A DNA stretch of 8,499 nt. It comes from Pseudomonadota bacterium. Lineage in GTDB: Bacteria > Pseudomonadota > Gammaproteobacteria > Steroidobacterales > Steroidobacteraceae. The stretch is from contig JAJZLX010000666.1 in assembly GCA_021850555.1 (NCBI GenBank), positions 1 to 8,499 of the forward strand. Reading direction: 5' to 3'. Both the position numbers and the translations under genes were made by a program. The notes below the pieces were generated by a model. That model was not told the origin of the DNA. It was given only the letters and a program-made list of their open reading frames with translations, and did no database searches. Shown here in pieces: positions 1 to 6,960 of the stretch (position 1 is its first letter; each line of letters starts with the position of its first letter).

Positions 1-2
1 AG

Positions 3-368
3 ACAGTGGCGGAGGTGACTTTCCGGATTCCGCGAGCGGAGTTCCAGCTCGGCCAGTGGGCCAACGTGTTCATCCGGGTCGCCATGGCGAAGGACGCACT
101 GTTGGTTCCGGCCCCGGCTGTCGCGCGCATGGGCGGCAAATCGTTCGTATTTGCCGTGGACCCTCACAACATTGTCCATCGAGTCGCGGTGCGCATTCTG
201 GCGCAGAGCCCCCGCTCGCCGCTGGTGGCGGTTTCAGGTCCCCTGCGGGTGAGCGACCGGGTGGCGCTCATGCCCATGGGGCTCGAGCCTGGCGAGCGGG
301 TATCGCCCCGCAAGCCCGCCCAAGGCGCCGGGATGGGCGCGGCGGGGAGTGCAGGGCAGCCGAAATGA
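3..368 (+). CDS. Periplasmic adaptor (HlyD/MacA-type membrane fusion protein), C-terminal part
   Basis: The frame is open from the first full codon of the window, so this is the 3' end of a gene that starts upstream; the GTG at 6 is only an internal valine. About 121 residues are visible. The segment reading GQWANVFIRVAMAKDALLVP, then a short beta-rich stretch (KSFVFAVDPHNIVHRVAVRI) and VSGPLRVSDRVAL, is the usual order at the end of periplasmic adaptor subunits: the beta-barrel edge, the 'VP..A' strand and the membrane-proximal domain. The last 25 residues are a Gly/Ala/Pro-rich tail. By family knowledge such proteins bridge an inner-membrane transporter to an outer-membrane channel. The stop overlaps the permease start by four bases (ATGA), so the two are very likely translationally coupled. 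The exact subfamily (MacA-, DevB- or RND-type) cannot be fixed from this fragment. Confidence 0.8.
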   Translation, partial: TVAEVTFRIPRAEFQLGQWANVFIRVAMAKDALLVPAPAVARMGGKSFVFAVDPHNIVHRVAVRILAQSPRSPLVAVSGPLRVSDRVALMPMGLEPGERVSPRKPAQGAGMGAAGSAGQPK

Positions 369-1678
369 ATCTCGCCTTCCGCGACGTCCGCTACCATGGA
401 TTCAAGTTCTTCAGCTCCACGTTGGGGGTGTCGCTCCTGATCATGGTGGTGGTGACCATCGGCGGCATCATCCGGGGCGTGATCCTCGATTCCTCGACGC
501 TGATCACGAGTACCGGAGCGGACCTCTGGGTGGTTCAGACCAACGGCGCTCACCCCCAGGTCGGCACCTTTGGCCCCTTCGTGGAGATCTCGCGACTGCC
601 GGAATCGATCTACCACGCCATCGAGGCCGTCCCCGGCGTCGCCGAGGCAAGTCCCATCGTCACCGCGTGGGAACACGTGCCGCAGATGCCGCGGCCGACG
701 CGGTTGATGAAGTTCATGTACATCAATGCGCTCCTCAACACCCGGACCATGGTCAAGCCCGGCTGGATGGCGATGCCACGAGCCCAGCGCTTCATCGTGG
801 TTGGCTACGAGGCCGGCAGGATCGGCGGGCCGCCGGTCATTGTTGCCGGCCGCGGGATCGAGGCGAGCCACTACGAGATCGTGGCCGACGTGAAGACAGG
901 GTTCCACGTGGGACAGCGGGTCCGGCTCGGCAACTTCGACTATACGGTGGTGGGACTGACCCGCAACATGGTCGGCTTCACGGCGGACCCGGTGATCTAC
1001 ATGAGCCTGTGGGATGCCCAGAATTACCTCTTCCAGAGTGATCCCAATCTGCTGCGCAGCGAGCGGGCCGTCGCTCGGCAGCAAGCCGCGGCGCTTGTCG
1101 GTACCTCACCGCGCCTCATCCCGGCGGTAACGTCAAACGACGAAGCACGCTTGGCCAATACCCTATACGTCAACGCGATCGCCGTGAAACTCCGTCGCGG
1201 AGCGAACGCCGCGGCCATCGCGGCGCACATCCGGCGCTGGGAGCATCTGGCGGTCTATACCGCCGCGCAGGAGGTGAATCTGCAGCTGATGGGCTCGAAC
1301 CGGCTGATCCTGTTCCAGCTCGCGTTGTTTCGCGACATTCTGGTGCTGATCGCCGGCATCGTCATCGGCATCATCATCTACACCTTCACGCTCGACAAGG
1401 TACACGAGATCGCGATCCTGAAGCTCCTGGGGGCGCGCGGCGGCGTGGTGTACCGCATGATCCTGCAGGAGGCGCTCTTCATGGGTATCGTCGGCACCCT
1501 CGTCGGCAGCGCCCTCGAGTTGCTCAGCGAGCCCTATTTCCCCCGACGCGTGGTCGCGACGGCCGGCGACATCGTACAGATGCTCATCCTCATGAGCGTT
1601 GTGGCCACGGGGGCGAGCATCCTCGCCGTGCATCGGGCGATGCGCGTCGAGCCGCGTAGCGTCCTCAGCACGGGTTGA
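365..1678 (+). CDS. ABC transporter permease, FtsX/MacB/DevC type
   Basis: A 437-residue inner-membrane permease. The frame is open upstream to 56, but that part overlaps the adaptor gene. The ATG at 365 is preferred because it overlaps the adaptor stop, has AGGG at 353-356 eight bases upstream, and gives a proper N-terminus. A first membrane helix lies at about residues 18-41. A large extracytoplasmic region of about 270 residues follows, then three helices at about 322-341, 363-387 and 402-422. The 1+3 helix plan with a big periplasmic domain is that of the FtsX-domain permeases. The segment VHEIAILKLLGA (about 346-357) matches the cytoplasmic coupling segment after TM2 in MacB, LolC/E and DevC. 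With the adjoining ATPase and adaptor it should form a tripartite exporter that uses ATP to move or expel a substrate from the periplasmic side. The substrate cannot be read from sequence. Confidence 0.88.
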   Translation: MNLAFRDVRYHGFKFFSSTLGVSLLIMVVVTIGGIIRGVILDSSTLITSTGADLWVVQTNGAHPQVGTFGPFVEISRLPESIYHAIEAVPGVAEASPIVTAWEHVPQMPRPTRLMKFMYINALLNTRTMVKPGWMAMPRAQRFIVVGYEAGRIGGPPVIVAGRGIEASHYEIVADVKTGFHVGQRVRLGNFDYTVVGLTRNMVGFTADPVIYMSLWDAQNYLFQSDPNLLRSERAVARQQAAALVGTSPRLIPAVTSNDEARLANTLYVNAIAVKLRRGANAAAIAAHIRRWEHLAVYTAAQEVNLQLMGSNRLILFQLALFRDILVLIAGIVIGIIIYTFTLDKVHEIAILKLLGARGGVVYRMILQEALFMGIVGTLVGSALELLSEPYFPRRVVATAGDIVQMLILMSVVATGASILAVHRAMRVEPRSVLSTG

Positions 1679-1685
1679 GGTCCCG

Positions 1686-2456
1686 ATGAGCGCAAATCAA
1701 TCCAAAGCCGCTGCGTCGATCGAGACGCCGGAAGGATTCGCCATTCAGGCCGAAGGTCTCGGTAAGGTCTATGGGAAAGGGGCCAACCGCGTCGAGGCGC
1801 TCAAGGGGATCGATCTCACCGTCCGCCCGGGGGATTTCTTCGTCATCATGGGCCCGAGCGGATCGGGCAAGACGACCCTGCTGACGCTCCTCGGCCTCGT
1901 CAACGAGCCCACGAGCGGCCGGCTCGTGTTGGGGGAACGGGATATCTACGGCGGTGCGCCGCCGGACCTCGCCCGCATCCGCCGCGAGGAGACGGGCTTT
2001 ATCTTCCAGACCCCGAATCTCATCCCGTTTCTGACGGCAAAGGAGAACGTGCTGCTGCCCTTGAGTCTGGCGGGGGTGCGCGGCCCGCGGGCCGAGGATC
2101 GGGTGCAGGAGCTGTTGGAGTATCTGGAGGTGGCCGAGCGCTCGGCACAGTACCCGAACCAGCTCTCGGGGGGCGAGCAGCAGCGCGTCGCGATCGCGCG
2201 GGCGCTGGCGAACGATCCTCGCATCATCCTCGCGGATGAGCCGACCGCGAGCCTGGATACGGACCGGGCGCTCGCGGTCGTGCGGCTCCTGCGGCGAATC
2301 TCCCGAGAGCACGGCGCGGCGGTCCTGCTCGTCACGCACGATCATCGCCTCCTCGGGGAGGTCGATGAGGTGATCCAGATGCAGGATGGGCGAGTCGTGA
2401 CAAAATTGCCGGGAGGGAGTTTTTTGGCCGGCCGCACGCTGGCCCCGAAGGGGTGA
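1686..2456 (+). CDS. ABC transporter ATP-binding protein (LolD/MacB/DevA type)
   Basis: A 256-residue cytoplasmic ATPase. The ATG at 1686 is chosen over upstream in-frame codons, which lie inside the permease gene, because GAGG at 1677-1680 sits five bases ahead of it. All nucleotide-binding motifs are present and intact: Walker A GPSGSGKT (56-63), Q-loop glutamine 108 in FIFQ, signature LSGGE (160-164), Walker B ILADEP with catalytic Glu185, D-loop SLD (189-191) and the H-loop histidine 218 in VTHD. The sequence order and length match the stand-alone ATPases that partner FtsX-type permeases. It follows the permease after seven bases, so it is the third gene of the exporter operon. The 16-residue N-terminal extension before the ABC core is polar and not conserved in appearance. 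No intrinsic terminator with a T-run is seen after the stop; only a small CCCC-GAA-GGGG hairpin overlaps the final codons. Confidence 0.95.
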   Translation: MSANQSKAAASIETPEGFAIQAEGLGKVYGKGANRVEALKGIDLTVRPGDFFVIMGPSGSGKTTLLTLLGLVNEPTSGRLVLGERDIYGGAPPDLARIRREETGFIFQTPNLIPFLTAKENVLLPLSLAGVRGPRAEDRVQELLEYLEVAERSAQYPNQLSGGEQQRVAIARALANDPRIILADEPTASLDTDRALAVVRLLRRISREHGAAVLLVTHDHRLLGEVDEVIQMQDGRVVTKLPGGSFLAGRTLAPKG

Positions 2457-2528
2457 GTCCCGGCGATGGGAGGAGCATGCTGACGGGCGCCGGGCAGGGA
2501 CGGGTCGGGTCTCTGAGACCTGCGCTCA

Positions 2529-2861
2529 TCAAGACGAGGATGGCGCAGGAAAACGGGTCGCAGCGCGCTGTCGTCCCTCTGCGCACACGCGACTGAACGG
2601 ACAGACTCGGCTGACCGGTTCGCACGACCGACATACCCGCGCAGCGAGGACTAGGATAGTCCAGTTCAGCCGCCGAGCTTGTCTTGCGGCCACGACGACT
2701 CGGGCGACTCCTTGCAAGTCACGATGATAGCGAATGTCGGCTGGCGCGCCTGGACCGAAGCAGCGTTCGAGCACGCGAGCCATGTTCAGGTCGAGCAAAG
2801 GGCCCGCACTGTTGTGTGCGAACAGGCAAATCGCATTCGCGATGTATTGCCCTACGCCTGG
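2529..2861 (-). pseudogene. Decayed HhH-GPD DNA glycosylase fragment (MutY/MIG-like)
   Basis: This minus-strand frame begins just after an in-frame TGA (2862-2864) and has no plausible start. It encodes 110 residues corresponding to the C-terminal half of an HhH-GPD base-excision glycosylase. Visible landmarks, numbered within the fragment: PGVGQYIANAI (1-11), the helix-hairpin-helix turn; LLDLNMARVLER (22-33) with the catalytic-type aspartate at 24; ADIRYHRDLQ (41-50); and NWTILVLAARVC (66-77) leading into an iron-sulphur loop. That loop normally reads C-x6-C-x2-C-x5-C; here it is C77, Ser84, C87, C93, so one cluster ligand is lost. Family members have about 220 residues or more, so at least half is missing. 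Further upstream a different frame (about 2884-2919, ending ETLSSM) could be the preceding segment, displaced by 22 extra bases. The tyrosine after PGVGQ resembles the T/G-mismatch enzyme MIG rather than EndoIII, which has Lys there. Confidence 0.72.
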
Positions 2862-2960
2862 TCATTCGATGATGTGCGCGCTTCATGGACGAGAGCGTCT
2901 CTGCCGCCACTATGCTTCCCCACGAGCGTAACGGCCCGGCGTCGCGCAAGACGGCCGCGA

Positions 2961-3296
2961 TCATGGCTGCCCGCGATTCTTGTTCCGCCGCGACGCTATA
3001 ATCTCTTCGCTGAGGCGCCGCAGGTCATCCAGCGTGCGCTTCTTGGGACCCAGTTGACTGGCTCCTGGATGGGCTGGCCGATTGTACGGATCATGGGTGA
3101 GAGAGCTATCGGGCACGTGCTCACCCTCGACGCTCAGATCCGCTCCAATCGTTTCCAGTCGCTGAGTATCGATATCATCTTCGGATGGGCCCGTGACGTC
3201 ATGCCACTCCCACTTGGCATTTCCCCGGTCATCGAATGCCACCCGGCCGGATGATTTTCCAAGTGGGTGGCCTTTGCGGGGCTTTTTGGTGCTCAT
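2961..3296 (-). CDS. Small conserved hypothetical protein
   Basis: A 111-residue, strongly charged, soluble protein with no signal peptide or membrane helix. The ATG at 3294-3296 is preceded on the minus strand by GAAGGTG about seven bases upstream, a good ribosome binding site, which supports this start. Three blocks look like those of a small uncharacterised proteobacterial family that I recognise only as 'hypothetical': SGRVAFDDRGNAKWEW near residues 16-31, a short DPYNR motif in the middle (about 69-73), and a C-terminal basic-acidic helix KKRTLDDLRRLSEEI (about 85-99). Its function is not known to me. It is followed on the same strand by the glycosylase remnant with only 99 bases between, so the two may once have been co-transcribed, but nothing ties them functionally. 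Confidence 0.7.
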   Translation of the reverse strand: MSTKKPRKGHPLGKSSGRVAFDDRGNAKWEWHDVTGPSEDDIDTQRLETIGADLSVEGEHVPDSSLTHDPYNRPAHPGASQLGPKKRTLDDLRRLSEEIIASRRNKNRGQP

Positions 3297-3750
3297 CTTA
3301 ATTCACCTTCGGCGTAGTTTACGCCGGGGGGCGCGGTGAACGGAAGGGGGATGACGTGACAGAATGCGTGAACGATTCGCCCTCTTTCCCGCCGAAGGCC
3401 GACCTCCCTCACTCGCGGATTCCAGGGACAGCGGGGACACGGTGGTCTGAATATCATCCGAAAACGTACGCCACGTCCAGGAGCCAGAACCGTTCAATCG
3501 CACTCGTTTGTGCATAAGCGAAATCCGGCGGTTGTGACGTGCCGGTCATGGCTGTAACCCATCATCGGGCGGTGGTTGAATATACCTCTCCCTGGTGCGC
3601 GCATCGCGCATCTCATGGCGCCAGCAGCGGAAACCACCAGCGGTGCTGCCGGGTGCCGCGTTGGGATCGAATCTGCGCATCAGGAGTTCGATCCAAAACT
3701 TTCTCCCGATGCGTCTGGGGCGCGCTATGAGAATCGGCGGAGAGCATGAA
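3297..3750. other. Gene-poor intergenic stretch
   Basis: About 450 bases separate the hypothetical gene from the end of the GGDEF-EAL gene. Both are on the minus strand, so this should hold the 5' region of the former and the 3' region of the latter. Short open frames exist (for example 3303-3515 minus and 3595-3870 plus), but their translations are arginine/proline/serine-rich, have no recognisable domain and lack convincing ribosome binding sites. The only structured element I see is a perfect 6-bp inverted repeat with a 3-base loop at 3311-3325. No T-rich intrinsic terminator is visible downstream of 3751. Confidence 0.5.
3311..3325. repeat. Short inverted repeat ahead of the 3296 gene
   Basis: GGCGTA (3311-3316) and TACGCC (3320-3325) are perfect inverted repeats around a 3-base loop. 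The site lies 15-29 bases upstream of the hypothetical gene's ATG on the minus strand, just ahead of its ribosome binding site, where an operator, a poorly matched -10 region (TAAACT on the minus strand) or a 5'-UTR hairpin could sit. At this size chance occurrence is not excluded. Confidence 0.35.
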
Positions 3751-5976
3751 CTATCCGGCCGCGGCTTCCCCTGGAGCCTGTGGATCCTCGGCGGACCCGC
3801 ACAAGCCAAGAGCGGCGTGTTCGAGCGATTCCCGAACCTTGCACCAGAGCGCAAGCTGTTGCGCCGATAGCGGTCTCGAAAGGTAATATCCTTGCGCCTG
3901 GTCACACCCGAGCAGCACCAGTTGCGTTAAAGCCTCCTCTGATTCCACACCCTCGGCGACGACCTTCAGGCGCAGGTTGTGCGCCAACTCGATCGTAGAT
4001 CGCACAATGATCTCGTCCGCCCCGTTCGAAGCCAGGCCACGAACGAAGGACTGATCAATTTTGATTTCGGATACCGGAAGCGTCCGGAGGTAGGCCAACG
4101 AAGCATACCCGGTGCCGTAGTCATCGATCGACAAATGTATACCCATCCGTCTCAGCTTCTCAAGTTCCTCCCGAACCTGCAACACGTTGTTTATCACCGC
4201 GCTCTCCGTGATTTCGAGGCATAAGCAGCCCGGAACGATGCCGTGCCGCTTCAGCTGTTCGCCCACGAACACCGGGAAATCGGCAACCTCTAGATCGCGC
4301 ACCGAGACATTGACGCAGAGCGGCAGGACAAGTCCAGATTGACGCCATTCAACGTGTTGGGCGCACGCATGCTCGATCACCCAGCGCGTGATCTGCACGA
4401 TGACTCCGCTCTGCTCGGCAATGGGAATGAATTCACCAGGGCAAACCAGGCCGCGTTCGGGGTGTCGCCAGCGCAGAAGCGCTTCTGCGGAAATGCACCG
4501 GCCGCTTTTCAGGTCGAGTTTTGGCTGAAATACCAGCTCGAACTGATCCCGTTCAAGCGCCGAACTGAGATCTGAGAGCAGCGACAGGCTCTGTCCGGAG
4601 TTTGCCTGAAAGTGAGATTCGGATCCGCTTGAGGAGGAGTACGGTATCATGGTCGCATCCAACGCAGAAGAGTTCGCGCGGGTTCGCAGTGAAGCGTCCG
4701 TGCCACACGTCGGATGCTGCTCCTGGCGGTACGGTTTGCGTTCATACATCGCGCGGTCAGCCGCCGCACAGAGACGATCCGCATCGTCAGCCTCATCGGG
4801 GTATATCGAGAAGCCGACACTGGCGTGAGTCGCCACCTGCCGGCCCAGAATCACCACGCCAGTGTCGAGCGCACGGCGCAGATTCTGCGCAACGCGATCC
4901 GCGGCGGCGCGATCCGGAACATCGGTGAGAATGATCGCAAATTCGTCGCCGCCCAGGCGGGCCAAGACATCCTGCTGATTCAGCTGTGCCCGAAATTGCC
5001 GGGTCGCCCATCGCAGCACCTCATCGCCTGCGGCATGCCCCAGCGTATCGTTGATCTCCTTAAAGCCGTCGAGGTCGATCACAATTAGCGCCATCCTGAT
5101 GCCTGAAGTCTTTGCGCGGTCCATGATATCGTGCAGTCTGCGCATGAGCATTCGCCGATTGGGCAGGCCGGTCAGCTCATCGTGCAGCGAGGCGTGCTCC
5201 GTCTTCGACAGCTGCTCTTCGAGCAAAGTGAACGTCATGCCGGTAGCGACCAGGAACTTCGGCAGATTCCACACCTCGCCATCGACGTGGACTTGCGGCC
5301 ATAACACGGACATCAGGTCGCCAACCGGCCAGACGAAGCCCCAAGCGATAAAGCAGATCATGGTAAAGCGGACACTGGCCGCGGAAGGGCGCGGCGCAGT
5401 CGTCCGGTAGAGCTCCGCGACGGCCAGATAGTGCCAGGCCAGCATCCACGTCACCGTCTCGTCCGGCAGATGCAATGCCATCAGCGCTACCAGGGCGCCT
5501 TGCACCGCGTAGGCGCCCAGCACCAGGGAGGTGCGCCAGCGCATCGTCGGCCGATCGGCGGCGCCGTGCCAGGCGCGCATCATCCACAGCGTTGAGCCCG
5601 CTCCGGCGACGGTCAGTACGGCGTAAGCCCAGATCGCGTGGCTGCCGTAGGTGTCTAACGTCAGAAAGGCGACGTCGGGCCCAGCGCTCAACACCACCAT
5701 CGACAGGTTGCGCCATTGGATGTCGAGCTGGTCGTTGCACGCCCAGATGAACGCGTTGGCGGTCAGGACCAGCATCGCGACCGCGACCGACCACGCGCCG
5801 GCCGCGGCGCCGGGGGTGTTGTTGGCCACAAACTCCGCGACGATGTGAGCCAGCAGAAGCACCCACCCGACCAGCCAAAAATTGAGGCGGCTTTCCCGGG
5901 TGCGCCACAGCAGCGTGCCGAACACGGCAACCAGGCCGGCGATGGCGACGAAGTCTGGTACGACGGAGAAATTCAT
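3751..5976 (-). CDS. Membrane-anchored GGDEF-EAL cyclic-di-GMP protein
   Basis: A 741-residue protein from the ATG at 5976; in-frame starts at 5991, 6024 and 6051 (GTG) are possible, and none has a strong ribosome binding site. I chose 5976 because it places the first helix just after the N-terminus. Residues 1-250 hold roughly eight hydrophobic segments, a membrane sensor module I cannot name. A short linker (LLEEQLSKTEHASLHDELTG) leads into a diguanylate cyclase domain with the GGDEF signature at 342-346 and DLDGFKEINDTLGH at about 301-314. A 50-residue Ser-rich linker follows, then an EAL phosphodiesterase domain with EALLR (498-502), Asn556, EITE (588-591), the DD pair at 618-619, Lys639, Glu675 in AEGVE and QGYYLSRP. 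All usual metal- and substrate-binding positions are present. The inhibitory RxxD site before GGDEF reads NQQD, so feedback inhibition is probably weakened. It likely makes and/or degrades c-di-GMP at the inner membrane, controlling biofilm or motility; net activity is unknown. Confidence 0.93.
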   Translation of the reverse strand: MNFSVVPDFVAIAGLVAVFGTLLWRTRESRLNFWLVGWVLLLAHIVAEFVANNTPGAAAGAWSVAVAMLVLTANAFIWACNDQLDIQWRNLSMVVLSAGPDVAFLTLDTYGSHAIWAYAVLTVAGAGSTLWMMRAWHGAADRPTMRWRTSLVLGAYAVQGALVALMALHLPDETVTWMLAWHYLAVAELYRTTAPRPSAASVRFTMICFIAWGFVWPVGDLMSVLWPQVHVDGEVWNLPKFLVATGMTFTLLEEQLSKTEHASLHDELTGLPNRRMLMRRLHDIMDRAKTSGIRMALIVIDLDGFKEINDTLGHAAGDEVLRWATRQFRAQLNQQDVLARLGGDEFAIILTDVPDRAAADRVAQNLRRALDTGVVILGRQVATHASVGFSIYPDEADDADRLCAAADRAMYERKPYRQEQHPTCGTDASLRTRANSSALDATMIPYSSSSGSESHFQANSGQSLSLLSDLSSALERDQFELVFQPKLDLKSGRCISAEALLRWRHPERGLVCPGEFIPIAEQSGVIVQITRWVIEHACAQHVEWRQSGLVLPLCVNVSVRDLEVADFPVFVGEQLKRHGIVPGCLCLEITESAVINNVLQVREELEKLRRMGIHLSIDDYGTGYASLAYLRTLPVSEIKIDQSFVRGLASNGADEIIVRSTIELAHNLRLKVVAEGVESEEALTQLVLLGCDQAQGYYLSRPLSAQQLALWCKVRESLEHAALGLCGSAEDPQAPGEAAAG
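4472..4489. repeat. 18-bp perfect palindrome inside the EAL-motif codons
   Basis: CGCAGAAGC (4472-4480) is followed directly by its reverse complement (4481-4489). The palindrome covers the codons for the AEALLR part of the phosphodiesterase catalytic motif. It is probably a by-product of codon choice, but it is exact. Confidence 0.6.
4815..4867. repeat. 13-bp inverted repeat within the GGDEF-domain codons
   Basis: Bases 4815-4827 and 4855-4867 are perfect inverted complements (CGACACTGGCGTG and its partner), separated by 27 bases. In the mRNA this would form a long stem in the part coding the C-terminal half of the cyclase domain (LDTGVV to HASVG). It may be coincidence or a local translation/stability element. 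Confidence 0.5.
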
Positions 5977-6290
5977 AGCGGTGCTGGACATCCGCCGTGC
6001 TGGGGGGTGTATGCAGAGCTGCATGGCGTCGGTGCCAAGAGCCGAAAACACCGCTCAGTATCGCGGGACTGAATTCGGCACGCCTCCAAATCGCAACATC
6101 CGTTGAGGCGTAGCATATTGGCGACATGCTATGCACCGTAACTGGGAATGCCGTGACTTGAGTCTCATATTCGAACACGTCAATCCCGCGTATCCGGACG
6201 CTTTTGCGACCGATCGGTTTGGAGACGATCAGAAGCGCACACCAATGACCGCAGATGGCCGAGATTATGTGAAAATTCGAAGGTCGCATT
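5977..6290. other. Intergenic region upstream of the GGDEF-EAL gene
   Basis: This stretch should carry the promoter of the GGDEF-EAL gene on the minus strand. I see no near-consensus -35/-10 pair. The only clear symmetry is TAGCAT (6111-6116) with ATGCTA (6126-6131), a perfect 6-bp inverted repeat nine bases apart, about 135 bases upstream of the chosen start codon. It could be a regulator site. Short open frames on both strands here have no recognisable content. Confidence 0.35.
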
Positions 6291-6671
6291 TTATTGGTAT
6301 GTCAATTTCGGCCACGTAGAATCGATTTCGCCAGATTCTCCCTTTGAAGTCGACTGGCATCGACTCGACAGGGGTTCCTCTACTCGTTTGAGTCTGTCGG
6401 GGAGCAACGCGTCGGGCACCCACAGGGACAGATGCGCCCGCACAGAGGCGATCTCGTCGACCGGCGGCGCGGCAATCTCCTCGACTCGTGCGCCATCGTG
6501 GGTATATCGGGCAAGTCGCCGATGGTCGGGCGCAACCATGCCCGTGCAACGGGAAAACCGCCACTGCAGGTCGGTGCGACACGTCTGGAATGCGGCGCGG
6601 CGTCCGCGCAGATCGCTCGTTATGTCGGCTACCGCTCGGTGCGCGGGGCAGTGCGCCGGTTCGCTCGTGCC
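6291..6671 (-). other. Unidentified open frame, possibly a gene fragment
   Basis: The minus strand is open from just after a TGA at 6672-6674 to a stop at 6291, about 126 residues; the only ATG is at 6539, giving 82 residues. The middle (MVAPDHRRLARYTHDGARVEEI and APPVDEIASVRAHLSLWVPDALLPDRLKRVEEP) has a natural mix of acidic, hydrophobic and aromatic residues and mostly G or C in third positions, as expected of coding sequence. The last 25 residues are Ser/Lys-rich and look read-through. There is no ribosome binding site at the ATG and I do not recognise the family. It could be a decayed gene or a chance frame in GC-rich DNA. Confidence 0.25.
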
Positions 6672-6699
6672 TCACGAGTGTACGCAACCTTATAGGATG

Positions 6700-6960
6700 A
6701 GGAGTTCGCCCCGCGTGCTCAAGTGTCCCACGTCAGCCCCACGCCAGCACGTTATTCGTAGGCGCAAAGGCTGGCTGTAAGAATCAAGATGCCCTATCCA
6801 TCAAGTGTGTTCGAACACATTTTGAACGACGAAAAGCCTACGTCCTGTTCTGCGAGGGCGGTCCGCTGCCCCTTCAACGGCGCAGCGGGCCGCTACTTAC
6901 AGGGTCCGGATTGTTTTCGAGCCTGAGATGAACGGGGTGTCGGGATGTCGATGCGTCGTC
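6700..6960. other. Non-coding stretch
   Basis: No supportable gene on either strand. It contains a perfect 14-bp palindrome (6806-6819), listed separately. If the hairpins just downstream are an IS200/IS605 end, this stretch is where the 3' part of a tnpB gene would be expected, but no transposase-like protein segment (such as the CxxC zinc motif or the terminal NAARN-type block) can be read in any frame. Confidence 0.35.
6806..6819. repeat. 14-bp perfect palindrome
   Basis: TGTGTTCGAACACA is an exact palindrome with no spacer, in non-coding DNA. Its size and symmetry are those of a site for a dimeric DNA-binding protein, but no adjacent promoter or gene start makes its role clear. A half-site like copy (TTCGAACAC) occurs at about 6170. 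Confidence 0.45.

Noticed and set aside
164..1633. Long minus-strand frames opposite the permease (306 and 156 codons) and plus-strand alternates (349-1041)
   Set aside because: They are overlapping-frame shadows in GC-rich coding DNA. Their translations are His/Arg/Asp-rich without domain signatures, and they are incompatible with the well-supported exporter genes.
2508..2520. GGTCTC-T-GAGACC inverted repeat after the ATPase gene
   Set aside because: A 1-base centre cannot form an RNA hairpin and there is no T-run, so it is not a terminator; a 6-bp arm is within chance expectation.
2679..3254. 191-codon plus-strand frame
   Set aside because: It runs antisense to both the glycosylase remnant and the small hypothetical gene, has no recognisable domain, and is explained as a shadow.
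3303..3515. 70-codon minus-strand frame upstream of the hypothetical gene
   Set aside because: It ends in an Arg-rich tail, has no ribosome binding site and matches nothing I recognise; too weak to list as a gene.
3685..3705. GTTCGATCC, like a tRNA T-loop
   Set aside because: No T-stem, anticodon arm or acceptor stem can be paired around it.
5177..6289. 370-codon minus-strand frame overlapping the GGDEF-EAL gene
   Set aside because: It is the neighbouring frame of the membrane domain. The translation is Arg/Ala/Gly-rich and lacks the hydrophobic segments and motifs seen in the true frame.
6600..6695. Plus-strand segment reading IARYVGYRSVRGAVRRF, resembling the second HTH of AraC regulators
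   Set aside because: Only about 20 residues resemble the family, the rest of the frame does not, and it lies opposite another open frame. Chance similarity is likely.
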